This document shows positions 1 to 8,599 of a DNA stretch of 64,000 nucleotides, one piece after another (positions within the stretch are counted from its first letter, which is position 1; every line of letters begins with the position of its first letter). The DNA comes from Phanerodontia chrysosporium. Its lineage: Eukaryota > Basidiomycota > Agaricomycetes > Polyporales > Phanerochaetaceae. Below the pieces are notes generated by a model that had not been told where the DNA came from, ran no database searches, and saw nothing but the letters and a program-made list of their open reading frames with translations. The stretch spans positions 62,001 to 126,000 of the forward strand of contig MJGA01000006.1 of NCBI GenBank assembly GCA_001910725.1, read 5' to 3'. The translations under genes and the position numbers were made by a program.

Positions 1-3000
1 CCGTCGTCGTGATGAGTCATTTCCAACCAGACCTTCTGACCTTCTTTGAAAGGTTGGAAATGCCGGCAGACCCGGGTAGCCATTTGTGCCGTGGCATAAT
101 CTAATGCGGCTCCTGCTTCTTCTTGTGCCCGTTGTCGCCTTCTGAACCATTCTTGAATAGAAGGGACTTTGGACTTGGCGAATTGTGTGGGTAACGCCAT
201 TGGGTGAGAACCGTACATAAGGAAGAAGGGAGAATGGTGGGTCGCCGAGTGTTCCCTATTGTTGAAGGCAAACTCCATATTCGTTACGAAGTCTGCCCAG
301 TCATGCGGGTGGTTGGAGCAGAAGATCCGTAGGTAGGATTCGATTTCGCGGTTGACGCGTTCTGTTTCACCATCCGTTTGAGGGTGATATGGTGTACTCA
401 GGCGTTGTTCTGTTCCGGTGAGTCTCCATAATTCCCGCATGACTTGCGAGTCGAACTGTGGTCCCCTATCCGATAGGAATACACTTGGCATCCCGAAGCG
501 ACGAAAAACTTGATTATGGTAGTTTGTGGCGGTCGTTATTGCATCGATTTTTTCGGTGCAAGGGATAAGGATTACCCCCTTCGTAGAATCGTGGTCGACC
601 ACGACCATCAGAGCTGAATAGCCGCGGGACACAGGGAGATGAGTGATGAAGTCACAGGTGACGAAAGCAAAAGGGCGAGATCGGTGCGTGGCCTTGATCG
701 GCTGTAGCGGCGGTTTCGTGGGATGCGTGTTGACTTTCATCTGTTGGCAGGTAGCGCAACCTTGCACGTATGCAGCGACAAAGGAGCGCATTCCTGGCCA
801 GTAAAAGTCCCGGTCAATGAGTTCAGCTGTTTTATACCTTCCCGGATGGCCAGTTATAGGGGAATCGTGATAAAGGTGTGTTACTTGGCGTCGGAGTTGA
901 AGGTCAGATGGAACATAACATTTATCGCGGTAGAAGATGAGGCCATCTTCAAATGACCAGTCATCTCGTGTAGTTCGCCCAGGGAAAGGGAGGTGAGTGC
1001 TGTTTAGTGCTGCAATGACTGTGTTGGCAAAAGGGTCGTCTTCTGTGAGACGTCGAATATCCCTTCGGAGGTTGTCATCGAATGGGTGGTGCATAGGAGA
1101 GATTGAATGGTCGGTGCTTGTGAGGAGGTCAGTTGCCATGTGCAATGATCGAATGCGAGTGGTTTGAAATACTGAGTCGGGGAGAAGAATAATATCGATG
1201 TTGTCGTCCGCGGTGTGAGTAGGGAAACGATTGCGGGTCATGGCGTCTGCTTGAACTAGTTGAGACCCGGGGCAATGATGAAGTGTGTAGTTGAATTGCG
1301 AAAGGAATAGATGCCATCGTGCTTGCCGTCGGTTAAGTCGTCGTGGCGAACGGAAATAAGTTAGATTCTTATGATCAGTTAGGATGCGAATTGGGTGGTA
1401 TGCTCCATGTAGATAATGGCGCCATGCCTCTAGAGCGCGGATAATTGCCAAGAGTTCTCTGTCGTAGATTTCGTAGTTCCGTTCCGCTGGTAATAGGGAT
1501 TGGGAAAGGTATGCGACGGGGTGCCATTCTCCATTTTCATCTTGCTGACGTAGTACCGCTGCGGTTGCCACAAGGGAAGCGTCGCATTCGATGACGAAGG
1601 GTTTAGTGGTGTCCGGAGTGAGTAGGACGGGTGCCGTGGTAAACCGTCTTTTCAATTCATCGAAGGCTTGTTGGCATTCCGTAGTCCAGTTGAACGGTGC
1701 GTCCTTCTTTGTGAGGTCCACGAGTGGGCGTGCAATATCAGAGTAATGGTCTATGAATCTTCGGTAGAAATTTCCGAAGCCCAGGAATCCTCGCACTTGC
1801 TTTACGGTAGTGGGAACTGGCCATTCTAGGACCCCCTTGACTTTGACGGGGTCCATTGAAACATTATTGAATGATACAATCATTCCCAAAAATTCAACCG
1901 ATTCGACGTCGAAGGCGCATTTTTCAGGTTTGACGAAGAGGTCGTTTTCCCGGAGTCTTCTTATGACGCGAATTGTCTTTTCCTGGATGTCTTGACTGTC
2001 GTGTCCGCAGATTAGAATGTCGTCCATGTAGATTTGTAACCATCCTTCGCCTAGCATGTCCTTGAAGATGTCGTTCATCATTGCCTGGAATGTAGCCGGT
2101 GAGTTGCACAACCCGAAGAACATAACCGTGGGTTCAAACAGCCCTCTACTTGTCTTGAAGGCTGCCTTCCACTGGTCTCCATCTTTAATCCTGACATTGT
2201 TGTAGCCCGATCGTAGGTCCATCTTTGTAAACCGTTTGAACCCTTTGATCTTGTCGAGGAGTTCGGAGATGAGTGGTAGCGGGTATACGTTCTTGACGGT
2301 CCCCTCATTTAGATATCTGTAATCTTGGCATGGTCGCAGACTGCCATCCTTCTTTCCTACGAAGAAGAATGGTGATGCCATTGGAGACTTGCTTGGCCGG
2401 ATATACCCTTTGCGTAGGTTTTCATCGATAAACTCATTCATCTTCTCCTCTTCCAACGGCGACAATGGGTACACTTTGCAGTCTCGGGGGACGAAATCTG
2501 GCTTGAGGTCAATGGCATGATCATATGGTCTTGATTCTGGGAAGCGTTCAGCTGCCTTCTTCTCGAAGACTTCCTTGAATTCATCGAGGTAGTCTGGAAT
2601 GTAGACTGCTTTCTTCTGCGATCCTTCCTCCTGTGCTAATGTCATTGCCGGATTGACCTTTGCGTTGATGTACAGGTCGTGAATTGCTTGTGCGGTTGTG
2701 GTTTCAATGGCGCGAACCCATACTTCATGCTTGCCTGGTGTGTATGCTAGCACGAAGTCTTCTGTCACTTCTTCATCCTGGTTAACGTAGTCGGATGAGG
2801 TGACTTGGAATTGTGGAGGGCATTCAGGATGGGTCGCCATGCGTATTGCACCTAACGTGACGTGTAGAAGCCGTTGAAAAGACGGTCCCAAACCAGTGGA
2901 TCCAAAGCCCTTGCTTCCTCGGGTGGTTTGCGTGAGGTTAGTGACTTCCTTGACCTCTGGCTGCATAATCCTTTCTAGGATTATTTGCGCAATTCTATCC

Positions 3001-3806
3001 CCAGGTTGTACTTGGAATGGTTCCTTGGTGTTGTTGACCAGTATGACCATGATTTCGCCTGTGTAATCTCGGTCTACCACTCCTGCGGCAACGTCGATTC
3101 CCTTTGATGCTAGCCCGCTTCTTGGAGCTATGCGAGCATACGTGCCAGTGGGAGGAGTGATCTTTAGTCCTGTCCGGACCTTCATGCGACTCCATGGTGG
3201 AATGACGATTGACTCGGCAGAGGAGATATCGTATCCAGCTGCTTCGTCACTTCCTCTAGTTGGAAGTGTTCCTCCACCTCGTTCAACTAATAAATGTGTG
3301 CGTAGAAGGGCCTCTTCTTCCTTTGTGGCTACTTGTATGATTCGTCCTTCTGGATCGGCTTCGTCGTCAATGAGAATTGTTCGGGGGGTGAAGTCGATCA
3401 AGCCTGTCTTCCAATTAATCCTTGGATTATGCTTTTGCAGCCAGTCAAATCCAAGGATTAATTCTTGTTTCCCTAGATGGGTGACGAGAAGTCGTTCCTT
3501 CATGGTCTTGCCCTTGATTACCATTTCGGCGTTAACGTAGTTTCTGATGTTCCCTATCCTGTTCGGTGTTCCGTCGACATTGTATACTGCTATTGGTTTC
3601 TCCATTGGATGTTCTTGTAACCCGAGCTTTCGTACCAGAGATCGATCGATGAACTTGCCCTGCGCGCCCGAATCGATGAGAGCCTTGGTTGTTCCGGCAT
3701 TTGTACTCGTTCTGATGGTGACAGGAATATTTATCGATTGCGCTTGCATATCTGCCACCAATACAGAATGAATCGAGTATCTCTGAGGAGTGACAGCCGG
3801 CGTCAT
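1..3806 (-). CDS. pol: Retrotransposon Pol polyprotein, partial (PR-dUTPase-RT-RH-IN)
   Basis: I checked this frame codon by codon from the ATG at 3806 to base 1: 1,268 codons with no stop. Domains in order: aspartic protease with active site ALIDSGAQGKF (about 3690-3660); trimeric dUTPase (3302-2892); reverse transcriptase with catalytic YMDD at 2030-2019; RNase H (about 1640-1250); integrase with an HHCC-type zinc region ending CATCQQ (about 750), then catalytic D in TCDF, D in LSDRGPQF and E in the region after HPQTDGETERVN (about 385-340). The polyprotein would make cDNA and integrate it. The C-terminus lies outside the window. Separate gag and pol ORFs with an 8-nt gap require reinitiation, frameshifting or another bypass. 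Confidence 0.96.
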   Translation of the reverse strand, partial: MTPAVTPQRYSIHSVLVADMQAQSINIPVTIRTSTNAGTTKALIDSGAQGKFIDRSLVRKLGLQEHPMEKPIAVYNVDGTPNRIGNIRNYVNAEMVIKGKTMKERLLVTHLGKQELILGFDWLQKHNPRINWKTGLIDFTPRTILIDDEADPEGRIIQVATKEEEALLRTHLLVERGGGTLPTRGSDEAAGYDISSAESIVIPPWSRMKVRTGLKITPPTGTYARIAPRSGLASKGIDVAAGVVDRDYTGEIMVILVNNTKEPFQVQPGDRIAQIILERIMQPEVKEVTNLTQTTRGSKGFGSTGLGPSFQRLLHVTLGAIRMATHPECPPQFQVTSSDYVNQDEEVTEDFVLAYTPGKHEVWVRAIETTTAQAIHDLYINAKVNPAMTLAQEEGSQKKAVYIPDYLDEFKEVFEKKAAERFPESRPYDHAIDLKPDFVPRDCKVYPLSPLEEEKMNEFIDENLRKGYIRPSKSPMASPFFFVGKKDGSLRPCQDYRYLNEGTVKNVYPLPLISELLDKIKGFKRFTKMDLRSGYNNVRIKDGDQWKAAFKTSRGLFEPTVMFFGLCNSPATFQAMMNDIFKDMLGEGWLQIYMDDILICGHDSQDIQEKTIRVIRRLRENDLFVKPEKCAFDVESVEFLGMIVSFNNVSMDPVKVKGVLEWPVPTTVKQVRGFLGFGNFYRRFIDHYSDIARPLVDLTKKDAPFNWTTECQQAFDELKRRFTTAPVLLTPDTTKPFVIECDASLVATAAVLRQQDENGEWHPVAYLSQSLLPAERNYEIYDRELLAIIRALEAWRHYLHGAYHPIRILTDHKNLTYFRSPRRLNRRQARWHLFLSQFNYTLHHCPGSQLVQADAMTRNRFPTHTADDNIDIILLPDSVFQTTRIRSLHMATDLLTSTDHSISPMHHPFDDNLRRDIRRLTEDDPFANTVIAALNSTHLPFPGRTTRDDWSFEDGLIFYRDKCYVPSDLQLRRQVTHLYHDSPITGHPGRYKTAELIDRDFYWPGMRSFVAAYVQGCATCQQMKVNTHPTKPPLQPIKATHRSRPFAFVTCDFITHLPVSRGYSALMVVVDHDSTKGVILIPCTEKIDAITTATNYHNQVFRRFGMPSVFLSDRGPQFDSQVMRELWRLTGTEQRLSTPYHPQTDGETERVNREIESYLRIFCSNHPHDWADFVTNMEFAFNNREHSATHHSPFFLMYGSHPMALPTQFAKSKVPSIQEWFRRRQRAQEEAGAALDYATAQMATRVCRHFQPFKEGQKVWLEMTHHDD
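2892..3302 (-). other. dUTPase domain inside Pol
   Basis: All five motifs of trimeric dUTPase are present in order. Motif 1 AAGYDI is at about 3240, motif 2 PRSGLAS at about 3125, motif 3 GVVDRDYTGEI at about 3085-3050, motif 4 GDRIAQII at about 3000, and the C-terminal glycine-rich motif 5 RGSKGFGSTG at 2921-2892. The motif 3 aspartate and tyrosine that bind the uracil deoxyribose are intact, so the enzyme looks active. It lies between protease and RT, where it would hydrolyse dUTP and limit uracil incorporation during reverse transcription. Confidence 0.93.
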
Positions 3807-3814
3807 CCTCTTAG

Positions 3815-5242
3815 TTAAAAATCCTTCTGAGTCTCCGTGGTCTCATTGTCGTTGGTCTTCGAGCGCGTTGAATAATAGCGAGTGGCGAGTTCGTCGAATT
3901 GTTGCATGGACAAGGCCATGACGGCGTTGATGTCAACTTGGTTCGTGTTAGAGGTTCCTTCGTTGGTTTCGTCCTTTCCTTCGACTTGTGTTGCCCTGAT
4001 CTGGGTTCGACTGTTGCCCCGGTTTGACGTAAATTGGCGTGTGAATCCGCCTCGTCCGGGGTTGTTCCTTCCTTGTCCACGCCCGTTGCCTTGTTCGTTC
4101 TGCTCTTGGTTACGGCGTGGGGCTCGGCATTCTCGTGCAATGTGCCCTTCTCGTCTACAATTGTAGCACTTGACTCCAGTCTTCCTGGTGGTGATGGCGT
4201 CGATCTCCATTGCATTGGGATCAGGAGTGGACGTAGTGTTGGAGTTGGAAGTGGTGGAATGATTGGAGTAGTGCGTGTGGTCTTTACGCTGCCGGATTGA
4301 TTTGACAATGCGTCTTCTATTGTCGATGATGAGGGCATGATTCTGCCAAAGGGATAGAGGGGCGTGATCCGGTACAACGAGGAGGAGTTTGTCGACGAGT
4401 TTATGATCGAGGGCGCGTACATATTGTTGCGCCATGGATTCATCAGCGTCGGGGTTAATGACACCTGCTTCGGCGAGAAGGGTATTGAATTCCACATTGA
4501 ATTCGTGGACGGATCTGTCGCCTTGCGTAATGGCATGGAGCCTGCTCATAGCTTCCGCTCTGGGATCTGGTGATTGGTATGTGTCGAGGAAGTCTGCCTT
4601 GTGCTTGTCCCATGTGGGGAATCCACTGAGTAAGTAGATTCGCTCTCGCATGGTGGCCCATCGTCTAGGGTACTTCTTTCCTTCGTCCTTCATTCTTGAG
4701 TCGAAGTAGCGGATCTTAGATTCGTCGGTGGGGAACTTGGAGGCTTTGGCTCTAAAGTACATCTCGCATTGGTGGACGAAGTCGCGAGCCTTCTCGGCTT
4801 CTCCAGTGAATTCTTCCGGGGGTGTCATCTGTTCGTCTTGTGGTACGAGGGCCCGTATTGCCGCTGTGAAGGCTGCTAAGACATTCTGGTCGAGGTTGGA
4901 TGGAGGTTGCGGTCCGTTGCCTCCTCCTCCTGGGGAATTGCCTCCTCCTCCTCCTGGCGGATTGCCTCCTCCTCCTGGAAGATTACCTCCTCCTCCTCCT
5001 GAGGGGTTGCTTCCACTTCCTTGGCCGAGGTTTCCGTAGTGTGTGAACCATGTTCCGCTCGAGTTCACGGCCTGGTTTATGGCTTGTTGGAATAGTGCGA
5101 CGGATATGCCATTAGGGTTTCCCTGAAACCCAACTCGTTGTGCCACTGCTGCGAGTAATTGTTCGACGGGTAAATCGTCGAGGTTCTGTATCGTGTTTGT
5201 TTCTTGGCGTGTTTCGGTTTCCAGCTGTGTTTCGGTGGCCAT
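3815..5242 (-). CDS. gag: Retrotransposon Gag polyprotein
   Basis: 475 codons. The N-terminal part is acidic. Residues roughly 60-115 are a glycine/proline-rich low-complexity tract built on repeated GGGGN units. The middle (about 140-300) is a retrotransposon capsid domain of the Ty3 Gag type, with the motif around RIYLLSGFPTWD. A single CCHC zinc knuckle (CYNCRREGHIAREC) is near residue 360, followed by a basic RG-rich stretch that fits RNA binding. The stop is 8 nt before the pol ATG, in a different frame. The frame stays open upstream of this ATG to about 5617 with no other methionine, so the true N-terminus may be longer (see findings). Confidence 0.93.
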   Translation of the reverse strand: MATETQLETETRQETNTIQNLDDLPVEQLLAAVAQRVGFQGNPNGISVALFQQAINQAVNSSGTWFTHYGNLGQGSGSNPSGGGGGNLPGGGGNPPGGGGGNSPGGGGNGPQPPSNLDQNVLAAFTAAIRALVPQDEQMTPPEEFTGEAEKARDFVHQCEMYFRAKASKFPTDESKIRYFDSRMKDEGKKYPRRWATMRERIYLLSGFPTWDKHKADFLDTYQSPDPRAEAMSRLHAITQGDRSVHEFNVEFNTLLAEAGVINPDADESMAQQYVRALDHKLVDKLLLVVPDHAPLSLWQNHALIIDNRRRIVKSIRQRKDHTHYSNHSTTSNSNTTSTPDPNAMEIDAITTRKTGVKCYNCRREGHIARECRAPRRNQEQNEQGNGRGQGRNNPGRGGFTRQFTSNRGNSRTQIRATQVEGKDETNEGTSNTNQVDINAVMALSMQQFDELATRYYSTRSKTNDNETTETQKDF

Positions 5243-5609
5243 GTCGGATTGTGTGGAGTCAGTGGACGACTGTGTTTCTTCGCTTTCGTCGTGTGCTCTT
5301 GCCTCCTGTTCGTCGGAGTATCTCTCGTATTCGTCGATGCTGGGGAATCTGCTAATTTGCTGTTCTGTCGGTCGTTCGTGATCTTCTTCAGAGATTTCGT
5401 CTTCGGGTGCTGCGTTAAGGTACCTCCAAGGGCACGGTTGTACTTGACACTTGGTCCACTGAAGTCTGTCGCGTTCGTTCTTTCCCCAGTGCTTGTCCTT
5501 GATCTGTTTCTTGTGGAATACGTGTGCGCAACTGGCGCACGCTAGCTTGTCCGTGGTGACTGCGATATTCTGGGCTTGGGCCTTAGGCAGGCCAGCCGAT
5601 GCGTGTGGG

Positions 5610-5619
5610 AGCTTCTCCT
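5610..5619 (-). other. Primer-binding site, self-priming type
   Basis: Minus-strand AGGAGAAGCT lies 2 nt inside the LTR end. It is the exact 10-nt reverse complement of minus-strand AGCTTCTCCT at 5750-5741, which is the predicted 5' end of the element's own transcript. It does not resemble a common tRNA 3' end. In the Tf1/sushi group the 5' end of the mRNA folds back onto the PBS and serves as primer; the geometry here is the same. Confidence 0.75.
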
Positions 5620-5649
5620 AATGTAAGAGTCTGAATACGTGTATAGAGG

Positions 5650-5709
5650 ACTTGAGCACAGGCCTCAAGTGTAGCGCGAGTACAGAAGACTTGGACTCAG
5701 GCTCCAAGT
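5650..5709 (-). repeat. Two tandem hairpins in LTR R-U5
   Basis: Two imperfect copies of a unit of about 27 nt, each able to fold. ACTTGAG pairs with CTCAAGT at 5650-5670, and ACTTGG pairs with CCAAGT at 5689-5709; each is followed by GTGTAGC on the plus strand. They lie between the putative self-primer and the PBS, so they could help bring the two together in the RNA. That role is inference. Confidence 0.6.
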
Positions 5710-5777
5710 GTAGCAATAGATAACTAGACGAGAGTACAAGAGGAGAAGCTGAAGAAAAGAGTACAGAGAGGTAGTCC

Positions 5778-5784
5778 TTATATA
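5778..5784 (-). promoter_or_regulatory. LTR TATA box
   Basis: TATATAA on the minus strand inside the LTR. The sequence complementary to the primer-binding site starts at 5750, 34 nt downstream of the first T, about where transcription would be expected to begin. This would divide the LTR into U3 (5957-5751) and R-U5 (5750-5622, 129 nt). Confidence 0.65.
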
Positions 5785-5986
5785 CTCTAACCCAGGCCTG
5801 CTACCAGGAGGGAACAACGAGGCATAGGCTACCAGTCAGTATGAGTCATAATGAATCAAGGGATGAAACATGATGAAAGAGGGGTGAAACATGTAAGAGA
5901 AAAGAGAGGATCAAATAAATCAGTATAGCCTTGCACAGCCGTATCCCAACTGTAACACTCCGCCAACCAGCCCTACACCGTCAATA

Positions 5987-7159
5987 ATGTCCTTCTTCAC
6001 CTCGCTCTGGCAGTGGTTTGCCGGGTAAGCTTCACTTTGTATGTGTGTTCACGAGTCCGCTGAGAAAACGCCTACAGGCTCTTCTTCTCCAAGTCCGCCG
6101 AGATCACCATCGTAGGACTGCAGGTGCGCCCTATTACGTGCACCGTCGCGGAGGCAGGCCTCAGAAGGAGTCGACGTAGGCTTCAGGCAAGACGTCGCTT
6201 GTAAACGTGATTGGGAACGGTCAGGTGTGTGTTAGCTTCTACCGCTGTTACGCTCGAAAGTGATCAATAGTGTCCGCAGTGGAGTGAAGACGTTGTACCG
6301 ACTGTGGCCTTCCACTTCCGCAGAGTAAGGAGAGGAAATGTTACAATGAAGATATGGGATCTTGCTGGTAAGTCTCATGTTTGATAGCAGCCCCTGGTCC
6401 TGAACTCTTGCAGGTCAACCAAGGTCGCGTATTCTTCTCCACCGCAGCACTGGACAGCTGCGCTAACGATTCTTGCAGGTACCGCTCAATATGGGACCGC
6501 TATTGCAACGGTGTCGACGCAGTTATGTATGTTTGCTCAAATGGTTGTACCCTATTTCCCTATGCTCATGTCAGCAGCTTCGTAGTCGATTCGCACGATG
6601 CAAGTTGCCTTCCTTCACTGCGCTAGGGGTATAGAAGCTGATCAAGCGCATGCAGAAGGAGAAGTTCGACACCGCAAAATTTGAGCTACACCAGCTGCTA
6701 GCACAGCCAAGCCTCAGAGGCGTCCCGCTGTTGGTGGTACGTGCGCAGTTACAGATGACAGCATGCCTAGGTTAACTCCTTATCCGCAGCTGGGTAACAA
6801 GAACGACCTTGAAGGACACGCACCTGTAAATGAATTGATCAAAGCATTGTACGTGTCGCGTCGCGTTATTTAGGCCGCGTTACACTAACTGCCGTACAGG
6901 GATCTTGATAAGATTCAGAACAGGCCGGTTTCTGTAAGTCTTTATCTCGCTGTTGGTGTATGCAACCTCCTTAGCGCGTTCATAGTGTTACTCGGTAAGT
7001 ATGCCACAAACGGCCTGCTGTTCAACCAAGCTGACCACTGTGATAGTGTTCAATGAAAAGCCAGCACAATCTGTCAGTGGCAGTCTCTTCGTCCGTATTT
7101 CATGCTAACTTCTCCACAGGGATATCATACTGCAATGGCTTGCGGGCCACAGTCACTAG
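5987..7159 (+). CDS. ARL8: ADP-ribosylation factor-like GTPase 8
   Basis: About 185 residues over ten or so small exons. The start MSFFTSLWQWF gives the amphipathic N-terminus typical of ARL8, which in other eukaryotes binds lysosome/vacuole membranes and links them to motors. The P-loop is GLQASGKT (exons joined at about 6120/6176), switch II is WDLAGQPR, and the guanine-specificity motif is NKND at about 6796. The C-terminus ILQWLAGHSH ends at the TAG at 7157. Exons join in frame throughout. The model needs one GC-AG intron (6600-6655) and a 9-nt exon (6986-6994). The usual P-loop NAGKT is ASGKT here. A retrotransposon LTR ends 29 nt before the ATG. Confidence 0.9.
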
Positions 7160-7282
7160 TACAAGGACCCTTCATCACGTCGGATTTTTCGCTCTCGGAA
7201 GGCATGTATGTTCAGTCTGTATACCACACTCAATCGCAAGTATCATCGGAAAGTATTGCACATATTACAACTTCAAGAAAAT

Positions 7283-8599
7283 CTAATCCGTGTCCATTTG
7301 CTCGCCCTTGCCGCTGCCGGCCCCGTGCTCGCGATTCGCCTGGTCCTGGATCGCCCGCAGGAAGGCCTCGAAGCCGTTGCCGGCCTCCTCGGGGAGGCCA
7401 AGCGCGCGCACGAAGCCCTGCAGCGCGCCTGTCGACAGCGCCAGGTCAAAGCTCCGCACGGCAGAGCGGAACTGCGGCGACGCGATGATCTGCTCAAGCA
7501 CCTCGGGCGAGGGCTCGACGGGCAGATCTGGTGGGAGGTGCGGGAACAGCGCGGGGATGAGCTCGGGGTGCTCGCGGAAGAGCGGCTGCAGATTCGCAGG
7601 CGTGAGGATGTCCTGCAGTAGGAAGTCTGGCGAGCGCCACGATGGTCAGTTGAGGCGGACAGGGTGCAGGCTCGAGACGTACCTGGTCCGCCCGCTGAGG
7701 CGCTGCCGCCCATGGAGGCCACAATCTGCTGCAGCTGTGCGAGCTCCTCCGCGGTTGGCTGGTGACCCGAAGAGGGGCCCGCAGCAGGCTGGGACCTGGA
7801 CGATGCTCAGCAGCAGCCGCGAACGATGCAACGGCCTGAACTCACGATGTCGACTGAGGCGCGGGTGCGGACGATGGGCCAGCAGCCGATGCGGCCTGCG
7901 AGCGCAGGGCATTCAATCCAGGGGTAGCCCAGATTGGTATGCTTTCCGGGTCGGCGAGCAGACGGTTCACATTCTCGACGAATTCAATGTCGCGGTTTGA
8001 GTCGGCATCCTACACCAGTCGCGACGTCAGCGAATTCTATATGAGATAATTATACAAGGTTTCTGTTGCATAATTGCAGGCTTGGTTCCCATCGGGAGTG
8101 CGCCGCTCACAGACATGGCACGAGGATCTCTGTATCCCCTCATGGGCGGTGCTTGGATACACAAGGGTGACGGAGGATGACAATTTCTCGTGTAATGTTG
8201 AAGGGAGACCATTTACCTGCATCCAGAACTACAATAGATGTGAGCATTGAATGGTACGCGTTGCTAAATCACGTACAAAGTGCCTCTGGTCCGAGGACGA
8301 GAACTTGAGGACGTACGTCCTGCCCCAAGCCGACTGCGACACCTTGACGAAGCTTGCATCACCCGGAAAGAGGATGAGGTCCTACAACAGGTGTCTCAGC
8401 GCAGTCTTAAGCGGATAGAGAGGCCGCGCACCTCCTCGATATTGTTCGTGGCGCGGTTCTTCCAGATGAAGTGCAGAAGGCCGTCGTCGACGCCGTTCTG
8501 GAGTATAATGGCGCCCTTGGTGGGGCTGGGGTCGACCCAGTTTGTGCCTTCACGACGGAAGGCCCGTCCGGCCTTGAATGCGATGCGGGGTTGCGACAT
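7283..8599 (-). CDS. RPN13: Proteasomal ubiquitin receptor Rpn13/ADRM1
   Basis: The N-terminal Pru domain starts MSQPRIAFKAGRA at 8599. It continues through IILQNGVDDGLLHFIWKN and the exon encoding LILFPGDASFVKV. A 12-nt exon (8228-8217) encodes FWMQ. A proline/alanine-rich linker follows, then a C-terminal DEUBAD region (LTPANLQPLF... to QFRSAVRSFDLAL) and an acidic end MDTD before the stop at 7283. All joins keep frame. The Pru domain docks on Rpn2 at the 19S base and binds ubiquitin; the DEUBAD recruits and activates the deubiquitinase UCH37. Its presence separates this protein from the short Saccharomyces Rpn13. The gene is convergent with ARL8, 123 nt apart. Confidence 0.92.

Larger units (their letters stand above)
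1..5957 (-). mobile_element. Ty3/gypsy LTR retrotransposon, 3' part beyond window start
   Basis: Minus-strand element with, in transcription order, a 5' LTR (5957-5622), a primer-binding site (5619-5610), gag (5242-3815) and pol (3806 to the window edge). Domain order protease, dUTPase, RT, RNase H, integrase places it in Ty3/gypsy. The 3' LTR, the integrase C-terminus and any chromodomain lie outside the window. The right edge is sharp: the LTR ends in TAACA at 5957 and normal gene sequence starts at once. Gag and pol show no stop or frameshift over about 5.2 kb, so this copy is young or active. The target-site duplication should include the bases just after 5957 (CTCCG), but the other end is not visible. 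Confidence 0.95.
5622..5957 (-). repeat. 5' long terminal repeat
   Basis: 336 nt bounded by TGT...ACA. On the minus strand it begins TGTTACAG and ends CTCTTACA. It holds a TATA box (5784-5778) and two tandem hairpins (5709-5650). The downstream boundary is set by the primer-binding site starting 2 nt later. Only one LTR is visible, so the length is inferred from the terminal motifs rather than from an LTR-LTR alignment. Confidence 0.85.

Noticed and set aside
5204..5545. Plus-strand frame of 113 codons with hydrophobic content over the gag start
   Set aside because: It is antisense to the open gag frame and its extension; its content follows from the opposite strand's acidic codons.
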